Shown: piece after piece, positions 20,629 through 30,049 of the stretch
Layout of the letters: the number at the start of each line of letters is the position of its first letter
Numbering within the stretch: the first letter of the stretch is position 1
Position numbers and translations under genes: made by a program
The notes under the pieces: model-generated
What the model was told of the DNA's origin: nothing
Databases searched by the model: none
The model's input: the letters and a program-made list of their open reading frames with translations, nothing else
Source: Metallosphaera hakonensis JCM 8857 = DSM 7519
GTDB lineage: Archaea; Thermoproteota; Thermoprotei_A; Sulfolobales; Sulfolobaceae
Length of the DNA stretch: 64,000 nucleotides
Reading direction: 5' to 3'
NCBI RefSeq assembly: GCF_003201675.2
Contig: NZ_CP029287.2
Span: 310,001 to 374,000, forward strand

Positions 20629-21384
20629 ATGGATTTGATATTGGCCCTGATCGTCATCGGGATCGCAGTGGGTGCACTCACAGGAATTACGGGTTCCAGC
20701 GGTGTCCTGATCGTCGTTCCTGCCCTCTCTTACTTGGGGCTCAGCTTCGTGGATTCGGTGGGCACTAGTTTGTGGGTGGACATAATTACAACCATCTCCG
20801 TTATCCTGGTCTACTTCAGACACGGGAACGTAGACCTCAAGGTCTCACTGATACTTGGTGTTGGGGCTATACTGGGTGCGCAAATAGGGTCAAGGATAGC
20901 CTTCGTAACTCCTGATAGGGTCCTGGAGGTCATCTTCACTCTATTCACAACATATATGGCCTACGTCTCCTTCAGAAGGTCAAGGAATCCCAAACTCAAC
21001 ATCCGAAAAGTCAATATTGGAACGTTAAGTTACGCCTTTGCCCCACTCCTCAGTATATTGATAGGGGTGGTTACGGGTACCCTGGGAGCCAGCGGTGGGA
21101 TAATGTTCATCGCCGTTATGATGCTACTGTTCTCCATGGACGTTAAGAGGATGATAGGGACGGCAACTCTTGCCATGTTGCTCTCAGCCTTGAGCGGTGG
21201 GGTAGCCTACTCCATGGCGGGGAGGGTGGATGTTTTAGGTTCGGTTGTGATCGGGGTATCGGCCCTTATCTCTGGATTCTTCTTCGCGAGGTTAGCCAAC
21301 ACCATGAGGCCTTCCATCATATATGCGTTCTTGGGGAGCGTTTTCGTAATTACCTCGCTAAGTGAGGCAATTAAAGTGATCTAG
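20629..21384 (+). CDS. TauE/SafE family permease
   Basis: An integral membrane protein of 251 residues with about 8 spans in two related halves. Each half starts with the family glycine-rich loop (GALTGITGSSGVL and GVVTGTLGASGGI). Members export sulfite, sulfoacetate or related organic anions, or import taurine-linked compounds; the direction is not readable here. In a sulfur-metabolising organism a sulfur oxyanion is a reasonable but unproven substrate. The ATG lies 27 bp from a TTTTTTAC box. Confidence 0.82.
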   Translation: MDLILALIVIGIAVGALTGITGSSGVLIVVPALSYLGLSFVDSVGTSLWVDIITTISVILVYFRHGNVDLKVSLILGVGAILGAQIGSRIAFVTPDRVLEVIFTLFTTYMAYVSFRRSRNPKLNIRKVNIGTLSYAFAPLLSILIGVVTGTLGASGGIMFIAVMMLLFSMDVKRMIGTATLAMLLSALSGGVAYSMAGRVDVLGSVVIGVSALISGFFFARLANTMRPSIIYAFLGSVFVITSLSEAIKVI

Positions 21385-21750
21385 GCCTTAAGAGGATTAT
21401 TCAGAGGAACGGAGAGATCTTAATTCATAACCAGGTTCCACATCGTAGAGTTCATACAAAGGTCTCTTCTTTAGTTACGGATCAAAGGCGAGTTATTATT
21501 ACGCTTATCCCATTTGTATCGGATATTCCCCGATTTTGTAATGTAATTCACGAGAGAGTAATAGTAGTTTCATTGGATATTTACCCTAAACTCTCCAGCC
21601 CATAAGTCAAGATCCTACCAGAAATATGGACATAATAGCGACTGTGGGGTCCAATCTGCATGGCATGAACACAATTACATCACATCCGAAACTCTTTAGT
21701 CTATATATATCTCTATATCTATTCATAGTTATTTAATTCTATAAAGATCA
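21385..21750. other. Intergenic region
   Basis: No gene or recognised repeat. It is A+T-rich towards the right (21700-21740), before the promoter of the ECF operon. Confidence 0.4.
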
Positions 21751-21772
21751 TCCTTTTTTATTTCAAAAAGGA
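21751..21772 (+). promoter_or_regulatory. Inverted repeat over the TATA box of the ECF operon
   Basis: TCCTTTTT and AAAAAGGA form an 8-bp perfect inverted repeat with a 6-base spacer. The TTTTTTATT within it is the best TATA candidate, about 31 bp before the ATG at 21789. A regulator bound here would block transcription factor access, so it may be an operator of this transporter operon. The arms could also be chance in A+T-rich DNA. Confidence 0.4.
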
Positions 21773-21788
21773 CGGCTTCACGATTAAT

Positions 21789-22517
21789 ATGGGTTTTAAT
21801 GGAATTGAAGGTGCAATAAACGAACCGGGGCAGATACCCTGGGAGATAGTTGTTTCTTACTTTGTGATAGCTCTATTTTTAGCCTTTTATTTGGGAAAGA
21901 GAATGGGCGGTCTTAAGAAGTTCACTACAGTGGACCTAATCTACATTGGTATTGGAGGAGCTTTCTCAGTGGTCTGGGAGTTCTATGTTGGAAGTTTCCT
22001 GGGGAGATTCCTCCCAAGTACCTCGTTCGTGGACATTGGGTTCTGGGGAAGGTTAGTCATAATTTTCATCATAGCAGCTCTAGTCAGAAAAGTTGGAGTG
22101 GGGATGTCAACTCTATTCGTGTTTAACCTCTTGTCGGATATGTTTCACTACGGTTTCGGTGGTGAGCCCATGTATTTCATATATGAGAGTCTTACCTACG
22201 GCCTCTTCGTGGACCTCATGATAGCAGTGACTGGAGGACATCTCTTTGGTATAGGGAGGGAGACCGCATCAGGTGGAGCCTCAACAATACGGAACGTAGC
22301 CATTTTGGCAGGAATTCAAGGAGGACTCCTTGGCTTCCTATGGGCTATCCCAGATCCCATCTTTTATAGTGCATTCATATCTCCGTTCCTTTACGGAGGT
22401 TACGTTAACTGGGCCCACGTTATGTTTCACCTGGTCGCCTTTATTCCAGGTGACGTGATCGTAGGAATCCTAGGTGCGATCTTAGCCTTGAGAGTAGTGA
22501 AGGCAGTGGGACAATGA
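21789..22517 (+). CDS. ECF transporter substrate-binding (S) component, YkoE-like
   Basis: A membrane protein of 242 residues with about 6 spans, placed directly before ATPase and T-component genes, which is the usual position of the substrate-specific S component. The pattern GGAFSVVWEFYVG, then LVRKVGVGMSTLFVFNLLSDM resembles the YkoE group, which serves thiamine or its pyrimidine precursor. The group assignment is tentative. Its stop overlaps the next start by 4 bases (ATGA). Confidence 0.7.
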   Translation: MGFNGIEGAINEPGQIPWEIVVSYFVIALFLAFYLGKRMGGLKKFTTVDLIYIGIGGAFSVVWEFYVGSFLGRFLPSTSFVDIGFWGRLVIIFIIAALVRKVGVGMSTLFVFNLLSDMFHYGFGGEPMYFIYESLTYGLFVDLMIAVTGGHLFGIGRETASGGASTIRNVAILAGIQGGLLGFLWAIPDPIFYSAFISPFLYGGYVNWAHVMFHLVAFIPGDVIVGILGAILALRVVKAVGQ

Positions 22518-23953
22518 GTTTCGTGGACGTGAAGAACCTAACTGTGACCTACCTAGGGAGAGCTACTCCGTTCTTAACCATTGATAGGCTCCAACTGAGA
22601 AGAGGCGAGTCCGTTCTCGTTGTAGGTAAATCGGGTTCGGGAAAGTCCACCCTAGTCAACGTTATCAACGGCGTCATACCCCACATGATCTCAGCCAAAG
22701 TTGAAGGGGACATATCTGTGATGGGATTCGATCCTAGAGTGACACCAATTTACGAGATGTCCAAGAGGGTGGGAACTCTACTTCAAGACCCGGAATCCCA
22801 GGTCTTCCATCACCTAGTGAAGGACGAAGTGGCCTTTGGTCCAGAGAACTATGCCCTTCCCAGGACAGAGATCCTGGAGAGGATTGAAGAGGCCTCAAGG
22901 GTAACAGGGATTTATGACCTCCTAGAGAGGGAGACTTCGACTCTCTCGGGAGGTGAACTCCAGCGAACGGTCCTAGCTTCAGTCCTTGCCCTTAGGCCGG
23001 AGGCGCTGATAATGGATGAGCCCACGTCAAGTATTGACCCTCAGGGTACGGCGGAGATCTTGGGTTTAATCAGGAGTCTCAGGGAGAAGGGGACCAGCAT
23101 GATCATTGTGGAGCACAAGGTAGAGATGATACTTCAATTCGTGGATAGAATAATCCTCGTGGATCATGGGAGAATAGCCCTCGATCTACCCAAGGAGGAA
23201 ATTAGGCATCATGCCCACACCTTGCTCAAGGCTGGAGTGGAGGTTCCCTATGATCTAGTGGGTAGACCCAGCCCAATACCCAGGAAGACTGTAGGTGAGA
23301 CCCTGTTGAGAGCCAAGGTTAACGTAAGAACTAAGGAGGGGAGAACCATAGTGAACACTGAGATAGACCTGAGGAAGGGAGAAGTGGTTGCGCTCATGGG
23401 TAGGAACGGTTCAGGAAAGACAACGTTGTTGAAGGCCATCATGGGACTCCTGGATAGACTGGAGAGTAGGACTGAGGTCTTCGTAGACGGAGTCGATCTG
23501 TCCAAAAAACCCTACTGGATCAGGGGTAAGTACATTGCCTATCTCCCTCAAAACTTTGACGTTATGTTCGTTAAGAGAACGGTTGAGGACGAAGTTAAGT
23601 TCTCCTCCAAAGATCCTGACTATTACCTGAAGGCGTTCTCCCTAGCACACTTGAGGAAGGAGGATCCCCTAACCTTATCCTTCGGACAGAGGAGGAGGGT
23701 GGCCATGGCCTCTCTTCTAGGCAAGGGTCAAAGGATCGCCATGTTGGACGAACCCACGAGTGGTCAGGATTGGTATCACAGAGAAGTGTTGGGGAGGGAG
23801 ATAAACGATCTTAAGGAGAGAGGGATCTCGTTTCTGGTTGTAACCCACGATTCGAGGTTCGTGGAGATGTTCTGCGATAGGGTAATACTAATGGATCAAG
23901 GTAAGATCACGGCCCGCGGAACTCCAGAGCAGGTCCTCCACTTGACTAGGTGA
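22514..23953 (+). CDS. ECF transporter ATPase, two fused ABC domains
   Basis: Two ATPase domains lie in one chain of 479 residues, replacing the usual EcfA-EcfA' pair. Domain 1 has Walker A GKSGSGKST (about 38-46), the Q-loop LLQDPESQVF, signature LSGGELQRT (144-152) and Walker B ALIMDEPTSS. Domain 2 has Walker A GRNGSGKTT, signature LSFGQRRRV and IAMLDEPTSG. The LSFGQ form of the signature is normal for ECF ATPases. It energises uptake through the T component. Confidence 0.93.
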   Translation: MSFVDVKNLTVTYLGRATPFLTIDRLQLRRGESVLVVGKSGSGKSTLVNVINGVIPHMISAKVEGDISVMGFDPRVTPIYEMSKRVGTLLQDPESQVFHHLVKDEVAFGPENYALPRTEILERIEEASRVTGIYDLLERETSTLSGGELQRTVLASVLALRPEALIMDEPTSSIDPQGTAEILGLIRSLREKGTSMIIVEHKVEMILQFVDRIILVDHGRIALDLPKEEIRHHAHTLLKAGVEVPYDLVGRPSPIPRKTVGETLLRAKVNVRTKEGRTIVNTEIDLRKGEVVALMGRNGSGKTTLLKAIMGLLDRLESRTEVFVDGVDLSKKPYWIRGKYIAYLPQNFDVMFVKRTVEDEVKFSSKDPDYYLKAFSLAHLRKEDPLTLSFGQRRRVAMASLLGKGQRIAMLDEPTSGQDWYHREVLGREINDLKERGISFLVVTHDSRFVEMFCDRVILMDQGKITARGTPEQVLHLTR

Positions 23954-23957
23954 TCCC

Positions 23958-24920
23958 ATGAACACCGTTATAGTTAACCTGATAAGTTGGTTCATAGTTT
24001 TCTATGGAGTTGCCCTTCCCGTCATGATAATCTTCGGGGTTATAAGGATAGCCGGGTTCAAGGAGATAACTAGGTTCGAAAAAGGTGAGGGTCTACTCTA
24101 CAGACTTAATCCCCTCACCAAGGTTGCCCTTGGAGTAGGGGTCATGGTCGTTGCCTCCGTTACCATCTGGTGGATAGGAGCGCTCTTGACTCTGGGGATT
24201 TCCCTACTCTACTTGACCCTGAGAGATGGACTAAGGAAGTTCGTCTACTTGATGGCCCTAGTCTTCAGTAGCTTAATCATATCCACGTGGAGCGTTGCCC
24301 CCTACGTGCCGACGTCCATTCTCTCCTTGGTTTTCCCTAACCCCTCCAGTTACCACGTAATTTGGACCTGGCCCTCCTACTTCTCAGTGATGGGCTATCA
24401 AAGTAACCTGACCGAGGAGGCCCTGATTTACGGGATTCAGATAGGCTTCAGGGTCACCGCAGTCTTAGCTTCGAGCCTTCTCCTTGCGCTGACCACAACC
24501 ACATCGGACATCTTCAGGATGTTCACCAAGCTCAAGGTACCCTTGTCCCTAACGTTCACTCTCCTGGTAGGGGTAAAGACTGTGCCAAGAATATTTGAGC
24601 TCTTGGACTCGTCGGTTAAGATGCAGTTCATTCGACGCTTCGGCGAGAAACCTGCGCCACTTAGACCCATATTCTTTATCTACGGGGGAATTCTAGGCAT
24701 TGTACCCACCATGATTTACCTCTTGAGAGGTGCTAAAACCATGGCCATCTCAGCTGACACCAGGGGGTTCAGGGCTAGTCCCAAGAGAACGGAGATCAGG
24801 GAGTTGAGCTTCGGGAGAGAGGACTACGTGATTCTCCTCGTTGTGGTGGGGTTGTTGATCTTGGGAGTTCTAGCAAACCTTTTGGGCTTCGGGAGGTTCA
24901 TCCCCTATGTCGGTTCGTAG
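23958..24920 (+). CDS. ecfT: ECF transporter transmembrane (T) component
   Basis: A 320-residue CbiQ/EcfT-family membrane protein. It begins with a hydrophobic span, then the RLNPLTKVALG motif that opens EcfT proteins. The coupling helix region carries SADTRGFRASPKR, matching the conserved A-R-G motif that contacts the ATPases. The gene follows the ATPase gene by 4 bases and overlaps the phosphatase gene by 14 bases, so the four genes form a tight operon. Confidence 0.9.
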   Translation: MNTVIVNLISWFIVFYGVALPVMIIFGVIRIAGFKEITRFEKGEGLLYRLNPLTKVALGVGVMVVASVTIWWIGALLTLGISLLYLTLRDGLRKFVYLMALVFSSLIISTWSVAPYVPTSILSLVFPNPSSYHVIWTWPSYFSVMGYQSNLTEEALIYGIQIGFRVTAVLASSLLLALTTTTSDIFRMFTKLKVPLSLTFTLLVGVKTVPRIFELLDSSVKMQFIRRFGEKPAPLRPIFFIYGGILGIVPTMIYLLRGAKTMAISADTRGFRASPKRTEIRELSFGREDYVILLVVVGLLILGVLANLLGFGRFIPYVGS

Positions 24921-26250
24921 CTTGGTGTTCCTTCTCCTCTTGGCTATTCTCCCCCACTTGACCAACTCAGGAACCGTGACCCCAATTCAACACGTCATAA
25001 TAGTAGTGGACGAGAACCACTCTTTCGACAACATCTTCGGGATATACCCATTTGGTTACCCACCCGTGAGAGACAACGTCACCTTGAGCGTAATGAGACC
25101 AGAAAATTACCTCAGTCAGGGCTTCCCTTCAATCCCTTGGATACCAGGAGTGCCTATCTACACCGGTCCCTATCTCCTGAACTCCAGTACTCCCCCAGAC
25201 CCACAGGAGGGATACACCGCGTATCACCTGGATTACTGGTACGGAACTACCCAAGGTTTCCCTCTCTTCTCGGGGAGTCAATCCCTGGGTTACTTCTCCT
25301 ATGAACAAGTGGGAGTTCTATGGGACTACGCTGAGGAGTACGTCCTCTTTGACAACTTTTACTCTCCAGTTCTAGACGTGACTGAACCCAACAGGATAGC
25401 TGATCTGGTGGGTTTACCTCCAACTTTTCATAACGACGAGGCGTCTGGGATCTATGCGTTTAACCAAACCATTATGTATCAGCTCTCTTTGCATAACGTC
25501 TCCTGGGATTACTTCGTCTATGATCTTGAGGGAACTCCATGGCCCATCTCAACGTTGAGGGGAGTCTCGGGATTTGAGAACCATTTCCAAAACCTTAGTA
25601 ACTTCTTCATGGACTTGAGAAACGGGTCACTTCCCAGCGTTAGCTGGGTTATGTTCCTGGGAGGTGGAAGCGACAAGTACGATATGCATCCTCCCAATAA
25701 CGTAACGTTGGGGGCAGAGGAGTTCGCTAACGTGGTCAACGCGGTGATGGAGAGCAGTGTCTGGAACAGCACCGTAATCTTCTTCACATTTGACGAGGGT
25801 GGAGGTTATTATGATCAGATTGTCCCGCCTGCGATCAATGGAACAAGTTTCGGTCAGAGGATTCCCCTCCTCCTCATTTCCCCTTACGCTAAGGAAGGCT
25901 TCGTGGACAACTACACCACTTCAGGATACACTTTGCTAGGATTCGTGGACTATAACTGGAGATTACCCTGGCTCACCCAGTGGGTAGAGCAGAGTGACGT
26001 AAACGGTCTCCTGATGGGTTTCAACTTCTCCCACCCCAGGCCTCCCCTTGTACTTACCGCCAAGAACTGGAGCTGTCCCGTTCCTCTTCAATACTCCATA
26101 CATTACGGATACGTGGCGATTATTAGTCATCCCATAGATCCAGGGCTGTACTCACTCCAACTGAACGACGTCAGACTCATGATTCTTTCTTTGATCATGA
26201 TTCTAGCCCTACTTCTCTTGAGAAGGCGTAAGGGGTTTCGCCGAAGATAG
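24907..26250 (+). CDS. Secreted acid phosphatase / phosphoesterase (PF04185-like)
   Basis: The protein starts with a signal peptide (SLVFLLLLAILPHLTNSG) and ends with a membrane anchor and a basic tail (LMILALLLLRRRKGFRRR-like). Between them lies the phosphoesterase family core: QHVIIVVDENHSFDNIFG, DVTEPNRIADL, FTFDEGGGYYDQI and RIPLLLISPYA. Members include acid phosphatases and phospholipases C. It would act outside the cell, facing the acid medium. The 14-base overlap with ecfT suggests that it removes phosphate from an organic compound, so the product can be imported by the ECF system. The coupling is inference. Confidence 0.88.
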   Translation: MSVRSLVFLLLLAILPHLTNSGTVTPIQHVIIVVDENHSFDNIFGIYPFGYPPVRDNVTLSVMRPENYLSQGFPSIPWIPGVPIYTGPYLLNSSTPPDPQEGYTAYHLDYWYGTTQGFPLFSGSQSLGYFSYEQVGVLWDYAEEYVLFDNFYSPVLDVTEPNRIADLVGLPPTFHNDEASGIYAFNQTIMYQLSLHNVSWDYFVYDLEGTPWPISTLRGVSGFENHFQNLSNFFMDLRNGSLPSVSWVMFLGGGSDKYDMHPPNNVTLGAEEFANVVNAVMESSVWNSTVIFFTFDEGGGYYDQIVPPAINGTSFGQRIPLLLISPYAKEGFVDNYTTSGYTLLGFVDYNWRLPWLTQWVEQSDVNGLLMGFNFSHPRPPLVLTAKNWSCPVPLQYSIHYGYVAIISHPIDPGLYSLQLNDVRLMILSLIMILALLLLRRRKGFRRR

Positions 26251-26770
26251 AACCTCCCACAGATTGAAGGAGAGGAGACTTTCAAATGACAGTTTAATAT
26301 GACTTCAAGATTCTTTTATAACTAATTGATCGACCACCTATTACGAAAGAGAATTAGAAACTCAGTTAAGCATATGATGGGTATTGATATTACACGGCAT
26401 GAGACAAGTCCGATGAATTAGATGAACGTCCATTAATTACCTCATATATCGTAAGCATTGATTTAGATTCTCCATAACGAGTCACAGTTGAATATTCAGA
26501 ACACACATTTTTAGTTATTAATAATGTTTCAAGTAGATTAAAAACAGAAAAATACGAACGTAAATCTCTAGAAAAGTACAAAAGGATCTCGATGCACAAC
26601 TTTCTCCACAATCCTGATTTTACCAACTCAATAATGAAAATTCGTAACACAAGTTACTTTAGACATATATGGCGATCAATCCACTGACCACGCCAGTCAG
26701 GCTCCAATGACCTCCACTGGGAGTGGATAGAAAAGAACAGGATTTTAATCCACGGAGACACCTGAACTCC
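26251..26770. other. Intergenic region
   Basis: About 520 bases without a supported gene. An 86-codon reverse frame at 26390-26650 has no family features. TTTTAATCC near 26740-26750 is the likely TATA box for the gene at 26771. Confidence 0.45.
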
Positions 26771-28432
26771 ATGAACGGTTCAAGTCTCCTCGTGGAGTTA
26801 CTCAGGGACTATCAAGTGAACCATGTTTTTGGTTTACCGGGGGAAACGTCAATACCACTCTATTCGGAGTTATCCCAGGTAAATCACGTTATAACTAGAG
26901 ACGAGAGAAACGCGGTTTACATGGCTGATGCCTACGCCAAGGTGTCCTTTAAGCCCGGGATAGTTGAGGGTCCCAGCGTTGGATCTCCCTTCATGATCCC
27001 TGGAGTGATTGAGGCCTTAAAGTCATCCACTCCTCTGATTATCATCACCACTGACACCGATCTATACGGTGAAAAGCGAAATTTTTTGACCTCTTTTGAT
27101 CAGACTGCCCTATTTAGGTCAGTAACAAAGGAATCTATCACCGTGACCAGCGTCAGTGATTTGCCCCACGCCATTAGGAGAGCTTTCAGACTGTCCACAG
27201 GAGGAAAACCGGGACCAGTACATGTTAGGATACCCTCAACTGTCCTAGAGATGGAGGCAAATGAGCCGGAACTGGAACCCCAAATTGAGTTCTCCGGGTT
27301 CCCAGCACAGAGGCCCATAGCGGACAAGGAGGCCATAAGACTTGCGGTGTCAGCCCTCCAAGAGAGCTCCAGGTCCTTAATAATATGCGGTCAGGGAGCT
27401 CTGTATTCACGAGCGTGGGACGAAGTCAGGGAGCTTGCGGAAATGTTGGGAGCCCCAGTCGGGACTACCATAACCGGAAAGGGTTGCATCTCTGAGACCC
27501 ATCCCCTTTCGATAGGTGTAGTGGGCGGGAGAGGGTGAACTAGCTTCACAAACGGGATAGTGGAAACCTCTGATCTGATATTCTTTATAGGAAGTAACAC
27601 CGACTCGGCAAACACCGACAGATGGAGGATCCCCTCAAGGAATAAGACCCTGATCCATCTGGATATCAGTGAGGCCGAGGTAGGTAACAACTACAATAGC
27701 GTAAACCTAATAGGAGACGCCAAAGCTACCTTGAGGGTAATAATTGACGAATTAAGGGGAAAGATAGTTACGAAAAAGGTTAGCGTTTCGAGGGAGGAGT
27801 TTGAGGCAAAGATTAGCGAATTGGAGAGGATCGGCGGGAGAGCGGTGAACCCATTGAAGTTCATCAGGGAACTCTGGAGGGCTTCCCCTGAGGACGCGAT
27901 CGTAGTTGCAGACCCCGGAACCGGGGCGATCTACGCATCCTCTTTCTTTAAGGCAAAAGTTCCAGGAAGACACTTCATCTTCAACTACGGCTTGGGAGGG
28001 CTAGGATACGCAATTCCCGCATCGGTGGGAGCTTACTTGGCCAGTAATAGTCTGATCCTTACGTTAACCGGAGATGGGAGCTTTGGCTTCTCAGTTGGTG
28101 AGCTGGAGACGGTTAAAAGAATGAAGACCAACTCGGTCATCTTCGTCTTCAACAACTCGAGTTATGGATGGATAAGGGCGGAGATGAAGGTCTCAGGCAA
28201 AGAGATAAGAGGGACTGACTTCTCATCCGTCGATTACGTTAAGATTGCTGAGGGTTTTGGGCTAAAGGGGTACAGAATCGAAAGAGATGAGGAGATAGGG
28301 GCAGTAATAAGAGAGGTCATGAAGAATACCCCCAGTCTAGTTGAAGTGGTCGTTGAAGCTGAGGACAGGCTCTATCCCCCTGTGGCTCACTGGGCTAGGA
28401 GCCTCAAGGGAGACGTACCTCAAATCTATTAG
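26771..28432 (+). pseudogene. Thiamine-pyrophosphate enzyme (acetolactate synthase/benzoylformate decarboxylase-like), interrupted by one TGA
   Basis: One frame covers the full enzyme, about 553 codons, except for a TGA at 27536-27538. The N-terminal part has HVFGLPGET with the catalytic Glu. The middle domain continues across the stop (GVVGGRG, stop, TSFTNGIVETSD). The C-terminal part has the TPP motif GDGSFGFSVGELETV running to FNNSSYGWIR. The sequence on both sides is fully conserved in style, so a single base change (GGA Gly to TGA) is the simplest cause. The ATG at 26771 lies 25 bp from TTTTAATC; an upstream GTG at 26723 is less likely. It is downstream of a thiamine-type transporter operon, but the distance of 520 bases argues against co-transcription. 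Confidence 0.8.
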
Positions 28433-28451
28433 GGACATGATACCTGTTAAC

Positions 28452-28635
28452 AGGAGTAGCGGGATGGTGGACTAAGGCACGGCCCCGTTGAACGTCAAGT
28501 ATCAGAATGCCTTCTCGTGTGAAGAAACTCCATTGAACCTAGCCTATTTGAGCTGAGTATGATATATTAGAGATCATCTAAATATAATTTTACAAGTACT
28601 TATCGAATAAGATAACTGGATTGGAACGCCCCATT
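28452..28635 (+). mobile_element. Decayed 3' end of the IS1-family element
   Basis: About 180 bases align with the last part of the transposase gene and right end of the complete element at 52219-53392. Shared pieces include GGACTA, CCGTTGAACGTCA, CCTAGCCTATTTGAG, TATAATTTTACA and TATCGAATAAGAT. Stops and small deletions remove coding function. It ends at about GGAACGCCCC, 34 bases before the next gene. Confidence 0.8.
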
Positions 28636-28668
28636 AAGTAATATAATTACTTCACCGTTAATTCTCTC

Positions 28669-29250
28669 ATGAACGTGAAGGTAGGTGAAAACCAGTTTCG
28701 GCTCATTGAAGCCAATGAACGAGACGTTAACGATTACTTGGACTTCATGGGTATCCTCTCCACTGACCCTGAAAACTACACCCTAACCAGGTATAGTAAA
28801 CTGGATAGACGAAGGATAGAGGAGTGGTCAAGAAACTGGGGAAAAGCAACTACCTTGATCTTGGCCTATCACGGAATGAGGGTGGCAGGTATGATTCAAT
28901 CAAGTAAGGGTAGATATTTTGGTCTCGAGAGGCAAGCCCACGTGGCAGAGGTAGCATATGCGGTGGGGAAGGATTTCAGAGGGAGCGGGCTAATCTATGC
29001 TCTCTTCAATTACCTACTGGAGAGAGTTGACGTAAAGATATTTACCGCTTGGGTAGATGATAGGAACGCTAAGTCTCAAAGAGTATTGGAAAACTTGGGG
29101 TTCACCAGATGTTGTAAGATAGATGAATTCATGTACTCAGAGAACGAGAAGGAGTTCGTGAATTTGTGGTTCTATAAATCAAGAATAGACACAGTGAGAG
29201 AGAAAATGAGGAAGTACATTGAGAGATTCAAGATAGAGATGATATCGTGA
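28669..29250 (+). CDS. GNAT-family N-acetyltransferase
   Basis: A 193-residue acyltransferase. The acetyl-CoA-binding motif A is seen in VAYAVGKDFRGSGLIYALFN, followed by VDDRNAKSQRVLENLGF, the motif B helix typical of GNAT proteins. It is closest in layout to those acetylating small molecules or ribosomal N termini; the target is unknown. AATATAATTAC (about 28638-28648) gives a TATA box near the expected distance. The promoter lies just outside an old IS end. Confidence 0.85.
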   Translation: MNVKVGENQFRLIEANERDVNDYLDFMGILSTDPENYTLTRYSKLDRRRIEEWSRNWGKATTLILAYHGMRVAGMIQSSKGRYFGLERQAHVAEVAYAVGKDFRGSGLIYALFNYLLERVDVKIFTAWVDDRNAKSQRVLENLGFTRCCKIDEFMYSENEKEFVNLWFYKSRIDTVREKMRKYIERFKIEMIS

Positions 29251-29321
29251 TTGTATTGCGGGTTTTGAGATTCAATTAATTTTGGCAACATGTTAAATAC
29301 TTTTCCGTAAACTCGTGACGA

Positions 29322-29523
29322 TGTCCGGAATGCAAATATTTCGACGAAAATATTGATATAGAAACAAGAATTTTTCTAGGTATAAGGTTATATCTGGATA
29401 ACCTGTAAACCGTCTATCGTGAGACCCCATTCCCCGAGATAGATGATCCGAATTACCGGTAGAAAAATGATAAAAACATAAATATTTTCTACAATATAAA
29501 TTGAATTTTTTACATTCCGGACA
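29322..29523 (+). mobile_element. 202-bp TGTCCGGAATG inverted-repeat element, copy 1
   Basis: Perfect 11-bp terminal repeats TGTCCGGAATG and CATTCCGGACA. The inside matches 58979-59180 in opposite orientation along its whole length, including TAGGTATAAGGTT and CCCCGAGATAGATGA. The element has no transposase. No clear target duplication was found; CTCGT occurs on both sides at short distance. Confidence 0.75.
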
Positions 29524-29626
29524 TTCTCTCGTAGTCATCGCTATCTCCATCGATATCCAGTTTTACAGGTTGGATTCGTGATGCCCTTTAGTGTCAACCC
29601 TAGATGTCTGTCCGGTTATTTTCACT

Positions 29627-30049
29627 TTAGTCAGTTTTAATGAGCTTTTTCACAAGTTCGTAAACAATGTTGCACATTTTGGAAGCATTTTCAGCGTCAA
29701 ACTTTGAATATAGTTCTTCAGGTGTGGCTCCAGTCCCCTCTCCATACATTGCTGGTTCTCTTTCACTTCTTAAGACTTTAGAATAGTACGCCAACTCATC
29801 TATTCTCTTGAAACCATTGCGGAAATCTGTCTTTCTCCTTCCTAGGAGATATCCGACGTCGTGAAATTTAGGTGATTCTATGCCCACATATCTCAAGGAA
29901 GCTATAAGGAGTAGTTCCACGGCCTCTAGGCATTGTCTAACCACATAGGGATAACTACCTTCATTTAACGCTTCTTTAGAATGTTTGATCCTCTCTTCGG
30001 CTTGTCTAACGTAAGATTTCGCGAGATCATTGTTATTCGTATTCTTCAC
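29627..30049 (-). CDS. HEPN-domain protein, partner of an MNT nucleotidyltransferase
   Basis: A small helical protein of 140 residues with the HEPN pattern: a first helix KSYVRQAEERIKHSKEAL, then YPYVVRQCLEAVELLL and SPKFHDVGYLL. HEPN proteins paired with MNT nucleotidyltransferases form toxin-antitoxin modules in which HEPN is an RNase-type toxin. The frame is open to 30100, but the GTG at 30049 overlaps the stop of the upstream gene by 4 bases (GTGA) with an AAGTGAT ribosome-like site before it. This gives the usual coupled arrangement. Confidence 0.8.
   Translation of the reverse strand: MKNTNNNDLAKSYVRQAEERIKHSKEALNEGSYPYVVRQCLEAVELLLIASLRYVGIESPKFHDVGYLLGRRKTDFRNGFKRIDELAYYSKVLRSEREPAMYGEGTGATPEELYSKFDAENASKMCNIVYELVKKLIKTD

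Noticed and set aside
26390-26650. 86-codon reverse frame
   Set aside because: A+T-rich intergenic sequence with no start signals and no protein-like motif.
27536-27538. Selenocysteine at the TGA of the TPP enzyme
   Set aside because: Crenarchaeota of this order are not known to use selenocysteine, the residue in the family context is glycine, and no SECIS-like stem was seen.
29293-29550. 85-codon reverse frame with CPECK motif
   Set aside because: It lies over the 202-bp inverted-repeat element. The CPECK codons come from the TGTCCGGAATG terminal repeat and occur at both ends of both copies; changes between copies do not favour silent sites.
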